Below, piece by piece: positions 9,988-18,400 of a stretch of 64,000 bases of DNA. Source of the DNA: Antedon mediterranea (Eukaryota; Echinodermata; Crinoidea; Comatulida; Antedonidae); NCBI RefSeq assembly GCF_964355755.1, contig NC_092674.1:10607001-10671000 (forward strand), in the 5' to 3' direction. The position numbers and the translations under genes were made by a program. The notes beneath the pieces are model-generated. The model searched no databases. It was not told the DNA's origin and worked only from the letters and a program-made list of their open reading frames with translations. Numbering within the stretch: the first letter of the stretch is position 1; each line of letters starts with the position of its first letter.

Positions 9988-12356
9988 TGAGAAAATGCCA
10001 ACCACAGACACGTTTCCGCAAACAAATCGATGACCAAATAGTTGTACCACAGGAGTACAGAGAACACATTATAAATATAGCTCATGACAAAACTGGACAT
10101 CTAGGTGTCCAAAAGACACAGGATAGGATAACCCAACATTTTTATTGGCCTGGAATAAACCATCAAGTTAGAGAACATTGTAAAACATGTCCTCAATGTC
10201 AGTATTTGACAAAAACAAAGAAACAAAAACAACTATTGCGACCATTACCAATCATTGATATTCCGTTTAAAAGAATTGGAATAGATATTGCAGGTCCATT
10301 TTGTGTTACAGAGGATGGAAATAGATATCTTTTAGTATTGTGCGACTATGCAACTAGATATCCAGAAGCCATTGCAATACCCGATCAAACCGCGGTAACT
10401 GTAGCACAGAGTTTAATCACTGTATTTTCGAGAGTGGGTTTACCTAGTCAAATTATTCATGACCAAGGTACCAACTTCATGTCTCAAATTATCGTAGAAC
10501 TATGCAAAAAATTGGGAATTGAGAAAATTCCTACTACGCCTTATCACCAACAGACTAACGGACTTACGGAGCGTTTTATAGGTACACTGAAACTTATGAT
10601 AAATTCGCTGTCTCATGTCCAACGAGAAAACTGGGATAGGTATATTCCATTGCTGTTATTCTCTTATAGAGAAGTACCGTGTGAATTCACAGGATATTCA
10701 CCATTTCACTTACTATATGGTAGACAAATAAGGGGTCCCTTAAGCTTAATTAAGCAAGGATTCCTTGGCGAGAACACTCAAACAGACATACCTTCACACT
10801 TGTTAGGGATAGCTCACAACTTAACTAAATGGATGGCTAGTGCAAATCACACTAAACAGAAAAAGCAACAGAAAATGAAATCTTATTACGACAGAACTGC
10901 AAAAGATATACACTATAAAGTCGGTGAAGAGGTCTTAATTTTCCTCCCAGAAGGCGCGGGAAAGTTGGATTCGAAATGGCAAGGTCCATATAAAATCACT
11001 AAAAAGGTTGGTGAGGTGGATTATGAAATACATATGCCTGATAAACGTAAATCTCATAGAATTATACATGCTAACTTAATCAAAAAATGGTACACACAAG
11101 AAGACGCTCGGCAAATATCTCAATGTTACTGTGTAACTGGGGTAATTCAAGAAATAGGCAATGAATCACTTGTTCAGCCTGTTGATTATGATCTCGAAAC
11201 ACAATTTCTTGATGACAGTATAGGTCCATCCTATAAACAAACACAAACATGGAAAGATGTAAAAATTGCAGACTCCATTTCTACAAAACAAAAACGGGAA
11301 CTAACCAATACACTTAAGAAACATACTAAGGCATTTTCTGATGTGCCTGGAAAAACTAATGTACTTACACATACAGTAAAAACTACTCATGAAACACCAA
11401 TCAGACAACGTGCTTACAGGACACCACATTCAATGATGACAAAAGTCAAAGAAGAGGTGGACAGTATGTTGAGTCTAGGGGTCATTGAGAGGTCAACTAG
11501 TGCATATGCATCTCCTATTGTCGTTGTACCAAAACCTAACGGTGATATTCGCGTGTGCACTGATTACCGTGCATTGAACAAGATAACTGAATTTGATCCT
11601 TATCCTATTCCTAGGATAGATCAGATACTTGATGAAGTAGCTAAAGCTAAATATATCTCAACCCTAGATTTGACTAAGGGATTTTATCAGGTACCTCTAG
11701 ATCCGCAAGCAAAAGCAAAATCAGCATTTGTGACACCTTTTGGGCAGTTTGCATATAGGGTCATGCCGTTCGGTATGATGAATTCTAGTGCGACATTTCA
11801 AAAGCTAGTTGATACTGTGTTGATGGGATGTTCCGCATTTTGCAGACAATATATTGACGATATTGCGATTTTCTCTAATACGTGGCAAGATCATTTAAAT
11901 CATTTAGATATTGTATTAAGTAAAATTTCAGAAGCTGGTCTTACTATTAAGCCATCTAAATCGAAATTTGCTAACAGCACTGTAAACTACCTTGGACATA
12001 CCATAGGGGATGGCCAAATAAAGCCTATGTTAGATAAGATAGAGTCGGTAGAGAAATTCCCTACCCCTCAAACTAAGAAAAATGTCAGGTCATTTTTGGG
12101 ATTGACAGGGTATTATAGGAAGTTTATTCTACACTATGATGACATAGCAAGACCCTTGATAAACTTGACTAAAAAAGCCGAACCTAAGAGAGTAAATTGG
12201 ACGCCTGAGTGTGATAAAGCATTCACAGATTTAAAATCTCAGCTTATTGCCCACCCCATTTTAAGAGCACCAAGCTTTGATAAACCATTTTTACTACAAA
12301 CTGATGCATCGAAAACAGGAATTGTCCAGAGCTGTTTTAAGCCAGTTAGATACTGA
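9939..12356 (+). CDS. Retrotransposon integrase-reverse transcriptase (ORF2)
   Basis: An 805-codon frame, shifted by -1 relative to ORF1 and open from 9936. Integrase comes first: a zinc finger with H49, H54, C84 and C87, then a catalytic core with D116, D175 and E211 (the D,D35E spacing), then a GPY/F-type module at about 342-380. A linker leads to the reverse transcriptase (about 485-690), with LDLTKGFYQV around D577 and YIDD at 638-641. A connection region and the start of RNase H follow, with its first catalytic Asp in LLQTDAS at 789. The frame then runs into a premature stop at 12354-12356, because of a small insertion around 12324-12330. The rest of RNase H continues in another frame. 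No canonical slippery heptamer is evident in the ORF1/ORF2 overlap. Translation could use TAATG reinitiation at 9985-9989, or the shift may simply be a mutation. Confidence 0.93.
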   Translation: MHKRSRCLFYKENGIIMRKCQPQTRFRKQIDDQIVVPQEYREHIINIAHDKTGHLGVQKTQDRITQHFYWPGINHQVREHCKTCPQCQYLTKTKKQKQLLRPLPIIDIPFKRIGIDIAGPFCVTEDGNRYLLVLCDYATRYPEAIAIPDQTAVTVAQSLITVFSRVGLPSQIIHDQGTNFMSQIIVELCKKLGIEKIPTTPYHQQTNGLTERFIGTLKLMINSLSHVQRENWDRYIPLLLFSYREVPCEFTGYSPFHLLYGRQIRGPLSLIKQGFLGENTQTDIPSHLLGIAHNLTKWMASANHTKQKKQQKMKSYYDRTAKDIHYKVGEEVLIFLPEGAGKLDSKWQGPYKITKKVGEVDYEIHMPDKRKSHRIIHANLIKKWYTQEDARQISQCYCVTGVIQEIGNESLVQPVDYDLETQFLDDSIGPSYKQTQTWKDVKIADSISTKQKRELTNTLKKHTKAFSDVPGKTNVLTHTVKTTHETPIRQRAYRTPHSMMTKVKEEVDSMLSLGVIERSTSAYASPIVVVPKPNGDIRVCTDYRALNKITEFDPYPIPRIDQILDEVAKAKYISTLDLTKGFYQVPLDPQAKAKSAFVTPFGQFAYRVMPFGMMNSSATFQKLVDTVLMGCSAFCRQYIDDIAIFSNTWQDHLNHLDIVLSKISEAGLTIKPSKSKFANSTVNYLGHTIGDGQIKPMLDKIESVEKFPTPQTKKNVRSFLGLTGYYRKFILHYDDIARPLINLTKKAEPKRVNWTPECDKAFTDLKSQLIAHPILRAPSFDKPFLLQTDASKTGIVQSCFKPVRY

Positions 12357-12660
12357 TTGTAATGAACATCCTATTGTTTACCTTAGTAGAAGGATGTTGC
12401 CCAATGAGTTAAATTATTCAGTTGCTGAACAAGAATGTTTAGCTATAGTATGGTCAATTAACAAGTTACGATATTACTTACAAGGGCACAAATTTACAGT
12501 TATAACTGACCACAAGGCGTTGAAATGGCTTGACAATACCCGCCATTCAAATAATAGACTAATGAGATGGTCAATGACTCTACAACAATTTACTTTTGAT
12601 ATACAATATCGCAAAGGTATAACAAACACCAATGCTGACAGTTTGTCACGTCGATGTTAG
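12331..12660 (+). pseudogene. RNase H remainder of the retrotransposon, frameshifted
   Basis: This 110-codon stretch continues the RNase H domain in a frame +1 to ORF2. Recognisable blocks are YLSRRM, the SVAEQECLAIVW block and TDHKAL, and it ends near NADSLSRR before the stop at 12658-12660. These are the standard blocks of gypsy-type RNase H downstream of the first catalytic Asp. It is separated from ORF2 by the break at 12324-12330. No integrase follows, which confirms the unusual domain order. A longer open frame starts with an ATG at 12277, but its first residues are out of frame with the enzyme and are not meaningful. Confidence 0.88.
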
Positions 12661-12866
12661 TAATTCAGGGAACATACGGTACATCGCATTATTTTAATTT
12701 ATAGTTAAGTGAGTACACAAGCTTCATCAGACCAAAATGTGTATGTTATAAGGATTATCACAAATAATCCCACTTTATATAGTAAAATTAAGTATTAAGA
12801 TACAAACGAAATGATTCTCACAAAGAATCTATATATATTGTGACCATTATAAAAATTGTGTAAAAT

Positions 12867-12906
<40 letters not shown>

Positions 12907-13572
12907 ATAATATCTGTATTGTCAGTAAAGATTATATTTAGCATCACCAACTAACAATTGGCCAGAGCACTTCACAATATTGAAGGTTATATGTACTACC
13001 AACTTACACTTGGTATTAGACACTTTACTGTATTGTAGTACAGCTTTATTATGATATTATATTATTTAAGATGTAGAATTAAGCATAAAGTGCATCTCGA
13101 ACTGTTGCCATAGAATGTTATGAATGTGACCATTAACCCCATCATCTTCTTTTATACAAACTTTGAACACTGTGACCTGTTTATGAACTCTTACATTTAT
13201 GATTGACAGCAGTGCAACAGTGAAATGAGGAGCATTGAAGAAAAACTTTTATGTAATTAATTTGATTGATATTTTACTTTTGACAGCGTGATTTTTGCAG
13301 AACTGCAGAACACTTTATGATTTTGAAGTTAAATTTAACACAGTGGACACCATACCATTGATGAACAATAACTTGAACAATGAACTTTACATTTTTGATG
13401 ATGTAGCAGTAAAAATTATAAACAATGCATTTTTAATTTTAATACTGCAAGCTAAACATTTGAAACTACTTTGAACATTTCAGTTTTATATTCTCATATT
13501 ATATTGGTTTAGTTATTAAGTACTGTAGTTAAGGACATACTATTTTTAGAAGAGTGACACACTCTTTTATTC
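12661..13572 (+). other. Non-coding tail of the retrotransposon
   Basis: About 910 bases between the RNase H stop and the polypurine tract, without a usable frame. In ordinary gypsy elements integrase or env would lie here. It contains a run of 33 A residues (12872-12904). Confidence 0.7.
12872..12904. repeat. Poly-A run of 33
   Basis: An uninterrupted A run inside the retrotransposon tail. It could be the tail of a small retroposed sequence inserted in, or captured by, the element, or an expanded homopolymer. Assembly length is uncertain. Confidence 0.8.
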
Positions 13573-13582
13573 AGTAGGGGGG
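13573..13582 (+). promoter_or_regulatory. Polypurine tract
   Basis: AGTAGGGGGG ends immediately before the TGTGATA start of the 3' LTR. This is the expected place and composition for the plus-strand primer; one T interrupts the purines. Confidence 0.8.
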
Positions 13583-14017
13583 TGTGATAATAACTCATGC
13601 TAAAGAGGTTATTATCCAGTAACCTTTATTAGTTACTCCTCTTACAGTTACACATATCATATGGTACCATGTGGCCTAGAAAAAAGCCCCAGACAAAGTT
13701 AACGGTAATTTTGTCTCAATTTTTGAAAAAGGCTAACTTATCAAACTACTTGGAATATTGTTGGCCAATCAGAAGTCAGAGTGGGGTTTTTAAATAGTTA
13801 AGATGATATGTTTTAAGTTTAGTTTTAGTTTTGGTATGAAGGTGAACAGACACAGGTCAGCAAGAGGGCCTGTTCATTAAAGAAATATACTTATTTTAAC
13901 TTTAATGCATTTTTGATGTTCATCTTTGTCTGATAACTTTAAATATTAAGCCGCTCGGACGTTTCTCCTATATGACTACATAAGTAAACCGCTCGGACTC
14001 ATGCGAAGCCCGTAACA
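13583..14017 (+). repeat. 3' LTR (435 bp)
   Basis: Same sequence as the 5' LTR apart from three extra bases after CCTTTA (near 13628). The candidate poly(A) signal ATTAAA is at 13876-13881. It ends GTAACA and is followed by the right copy of the GGCAC duplication. Confidence 0.95.
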
Positions 14018-14022
14018 GGCAC
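14018..14022. repeat. Target-site duplication, right copy (GGCAC)
   Basis: It repeats the five bases at 7306-7310 and so marks the original insertion point. Confidence 0.9.
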
Positions 14023-14106
14023 ATTCATTTGTTGGCATGCCAGAACCAGATATACGCGACAGATTCGAAACGCGACCGATTTCAAACCCTACCGAAATGA
14101 TCTATT

Positions 14107-14330
14107 TTCCCTAGGCCCTAGCAGGCCTAACCTAGCTACCTCCTAGCTAGTAGGCCTAGGCTAGGCCTACTACTAGTACTAAGTAGTAGTAGTGAGGCCT
14201 AGCCTAGCTAGGCCTACTAGGGCTAGGCAGCATTTTGCAAGGCTTGGCTAGCCTAGGCCTAAGTAAGCCTAGGCTAGGCTAGTAGTAGTAGTAGGCTAGC
14301 CTTCTTATTATTAGCCTAAAACCTAAGGCC
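14107..14330. repeat. TAGGCCTA / GCCTAGGC low-complexity block
   Basis: More than a dozen overlapping CTAGGCCTA, GCTAGGC and TAGTAGTAG motifs are packed into some 220 bases. The same octamer occurs singly all over the window, so this is a local concentration of a genome-wide motif. Confidence 0.75.
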
Positions 14331-15490
14331 TTGATATATTGGAATATAAAGATAAACGCTTAGATTTTACTTGTTAAAAACAAATTATATTACTTACCAT
14401 GTTCATATAATTATTCTAACAAAATTAACTGTTTTAAAAATATGTTTAGTCTTTCTCTCTTGTTTGTTGTGCTTCGAAACGGGTGATCGCGGGATATTTA
14501 ATTAAAATTACCTCGAAAATGTAAGCGATTGAACATGTCTTACTATTGGTCCATACGAACAAAAAATTGGTTGTGTTCAGAAATTGGCCAACCAAACTGA
14601 ATTTCTCAAGCAGTTTGTTACTTTAATATTAGAATAAAACTTTAATATTATCATTTGTATACTTACACATATTTATACTTAAATCAACAACTTATATAAC
14701 TAAAATAATTTGTTATATATTTAAGTTTTTAAATAACTTATTATACAAATACATGTATATATATTTTAATTATAAGTGTATTGTATTAAATAATGTTAAT
14801 TAATTTCTATTCTTATAATAGTTGGTGGCGCTAAACACAAAAACACATTTTCCACAGTTTAGTTTCTTGTATTCATCAATTATATCTGCGCTACTTTTGC
14901 AGAGTAGAGGGTGTTTGTGGGTCGAGTTTAAAGGTTGCTCTTTTTAGAATGGTACTAGTATTACTTCATTAATATTAAATTAGTTAAAATATCGTTAATT
15001 GTTGGTATTTTCACGCTGCTGCTCTAGCCAGTTACGTCCCATGAGGACTACTCATTCAGATATAAAACAAGCAGCAGTTATAGTATCTAAGGCCGACAGT
15101 TTTGCGACTTTGTAAACTCGTCTATAATTCATAGATCCCAGCTGCTGGACCCAAAAAACGTCTGGGAAAAGAGAATCTATGAGGGCTCACGGTTGAACGA
15201 TTTTGGATTCTCTCCCTTTGATTGGTTGACGCGAATCAACAGATTGTGAAAGAATTTTGTCACTTGTACCACCGTGAAGTCACTTAATGGGTATTCAGTT
15301 GCATGCCTAATATAGGTTGAGGTCACACATACACAGAAAATTAAAGTTCAAAATTGATCATTTTTAAATGGGCATGTGATTCATAATTAAAGAACTATCT
15401 TTGATTTGTATGTATTTTTGGGATTAAAGGACATCTTTTTAATAATTAATCATAAATATATCTGAAGAAAGAACAATGATTAATTTTAAA
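14331..15490. other. Upstream region of the NSDHL gene
   Basis: No exon is recognised. The segment should hold the NSDHL promoter. It includes AT-rich DNA and short inverted segments but no clear element boundary. Confidence 0.4.
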
Positions 15491-18400
15491 ATGTCAAGCA
15501 GCGTTTTTGTAAGAAATATTTCTTGTTATTAAGCAATTATTAAGTTAATAATGGTGCACCAAAAGTGTAATTTAACTTTATGACTGTGCAGTATAGGATG
15601 TGATTCTGATATGTGGTAAAAATTAAAAATGCAGAAATGGTTGTTGTGTGTCCAGCCTGTTCCCCATTTCTGGTCTTTTTGTTGGCAGCCAATTACAACG
15701 ATTCTAGTCAACTTTATATTGACTAGGTTACAATCCATCTTTCACATGCGACTAATAATAATATATATATATATTTACTATAGGTTGTATGTACTGTGAT
15801 AGGAGGAAGTGGATTCCTTGGGCAGCATCTAGTTGAGAGACTTGTGGCTGATGGTTATATTGTCAAAGTATTTGATGTCAAACAAACTTTTGATAATGAA
15901 GCTGTTCAATTTTATGTTGGGGATTTGTGTCAATCAGAGGTGCTAATTTGTTGTTTGATATTTGTTTGAGACTGATTAATAAAGAATAAAAAAATTATGG
16001 CACACATAATTATATCGTGGATTTATAAACTATGATTGCTTATAAACCCAAACTGAAGAACGCTAACATGTTTCAGTCATCCCAAAGGAAGAAAAAAATG
16101 CACAAAATCTACTATAAACACAAAAACATAACCTAAAGTGTATGCTACTGTGAACATATTTAAATATTATTAAGTATCTTGACAAATATTAAGAATAAAC
16201 ATATTTTCGAAATTGCCCTACAGTATGTGGGATGAATAAAGAATTTAACTTGACTTTTTTTTTTTAATTCAGGAGTTGCTCCCAGCCTTAGAAGGTGTTG
16301 ATCTTGTCTTTCATTGTGCATCTCCATCATCAGCATGCCAAAACAAGTAAGACTGCTGCACACTAAGTTTTTATCTGATATACATATTTTATAGCCATAG
16401 TGCCGATAAACTTAAAATTTATTATCGCATAATTATACTATCAATTAAACTGTATCACACAAGCAAACTAGAAAGCCACTCCGAGAGTGCATACTTCCGC
16501 CTACTGTAAAATTCTCCTACATAAGATTTCTCCCCGATTAAAAAAAATATATATATATTTGTGTGTCTTAATACTGTTTGTGATTTATGCTAATTTCACT
16601 ACAAGCATGTGTATGCGAGTTTGGTGTAATCGGGTTATGTAACAAGCCTTTCAATTAACAATAGCTTCAGTTGACTAACAATAGAACAGCAACGCAAAAA
16701 TCGAACGAGTGAATTTGAAAAGAAATAGGGTTTTTAAACTACTCGCATAAAAAAAAACGTGCACATTAAATAAAAATATGTTTTAAAATTACAAATCACA
16801 AATTATAACTCTTGGGTCTTGTACAAAAATGAAGTTTTTTGGACAAGTAGCTCTCGAGAAAATGCAATATGAAAATAAAAACATTGCCCTCTAAGGTAAG
16901 GTACACACAGATGTACAGTCATTGATAAATTTAAATACACTAGATATTTTATGATTAGGTATTTTATGAGCGAGTGAGGGCCAAGCAATAATTGTCATTA
17001 CAAAGCCATAACACTCACTTGCTCCATGGTTCTGGTGTTATCTCGGATAGAGACTAAAACCATATGTCCACTTTACACATCTAGCTCATTTGCACTTTTG
17101 AGACGAGTAGGAGGTTAGTTACCACGGTGTACTAGTACGCACACAGCCACTGATCATAACTGCTTGGCTCATTTGGGATGGGACCGTTTTAGGTGTTTAC
17201 CACCTGTTGGTCCCATCCTTCACTAAATGTGTGTTACTGTATGTCTTTTTCTTTGGATGTACATCTTAGTGAGAAGTTGAATAAAAAAAAAAAACAATTA
17301 AAAGATACAAAAAGAAGACGACCATTTGCTTCTTTTTGATGTTTTACGGTATTGATTGTGTGATAAACTGTCTTGGAGCGCTCACTAACAGGGAGAATGT
17401 CTTAACCATTGAATCACTGAGGTATCATGATTAAACAGGTTTAAATAATCATGTTATTGTTACTGTACATTGTATCGGAATAATTATCTAGGGGTCATTC
17501 TAATCTCTGCATTTAATTACTTCTTTTCAGAGAACTTTTCTACAAGGTGAATGTGGAAGGCACTAGAAATGTTGTTAAATCGTGCAAAACAGCATCTGTC
17601 AAGGTACTTAGTGTCTTATAACAAAATATTTTAAATTACGGTACCATGTTACTTTGTATGCACACCAACATGCAGTCATTATTTTCTTTGGTGAAAAAAA
17701 ATTGCTAGCTAGCTAACCTGTACCCTAAATATAACATATGCCCGCTGTAAAATAAAAACATATCGTTGGGTTTCAAACCCTTGTCTTCCGAGTAAAAGGC
17801 AACCAAAACACCGACCATTTCAGTCCCACACGGCTTGTAAAAAATAGATTTGATTGTGTCTATGCTTACATAGTCGCCCTCTATCTCTAAGGTCTTACTT
17901 TATGCCATAATTAAATTTCATGCATTATTCAAATTGAAATTGAAATATATATTTATACTGGGTAACCTCTTCAGTCAAAGACTGGTCTCCCAGAGGGCCC
18001 AGTTGGTGATCAGTGGCTATGATGTACTAATACACCGGGATAACCCCTACTCGTCTCGAAAGATGTACTAGGTTCTTTGAAGTGCACACGAGCTAGATGT
18101 GTACACTGGACCTACGGTTTATAGTCCTTATCCGAGAAGACTCGTTCTACCACCAGAACCATGGAGTGAGTGAGCCTCGAACCCCTGCCGATGTTATGGC
18201 TACGTAATTACGGTTCCACTGTCTTAACCGCTCGGCCACTCACTCGCTCATCATTTCTGCCTTAAAATTTTGGGAAAAATATGACTTTAATGATTTGTTA
18301 TACTGATGATTGTAGAGGCTAGTGTTGACAAGTTCAGGTAGTGTTTTGTTTGAGGGCGTTGACCTAAAGGCTGCAACAGAGGATTTGCCATATGCAAGAA

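Larger units (their letters stand above)
7311..14017 (+). mobile_element. Gmr1-like Ty3/gypsy LTR retrotransposon
   Basis: A 6,707 bp element bounded by LTRs with TG...CA ends and a 5 bp target duplication. In order it contains the 5' LTR, a tRNA-Leu-type primer binding site, gag plus protease, integrase, reverse transcriptase, RNase H, a long non-coding tail, a polypurine tract and the 3' LTR. Integrase upstream of reverse transcriptase is the Ty1/copia order, but the enzymes are gypsy-type (GPY/F module after integrase, YIDD in RT). Goodwin and Poulter described this combination as Gmr1-like elements of deuterostomes. The LTRs differ only by a 3 bp indel, so insertion was recent. The coding region nevertheless has two frame changes, near 9960 and at 12324-12330. 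The element sits between the divergent centrin and NSDHL genes. Confidence 0.93.

Noticed and set aside
12277-12330. ATG at 12277 as the start of a separate retrotransposon gene
   Set aside because: The first codons read an out-of-frame version of the RNase H region already encoded by ORF2; only the part after 12331 matches the enzyme.
17955-18251. tRNA gene for Leu or Ser
   Set aside because: A and B boxes are good, but the acceptor stem does not close and the sequence continues as a SINE body shared with another copy.
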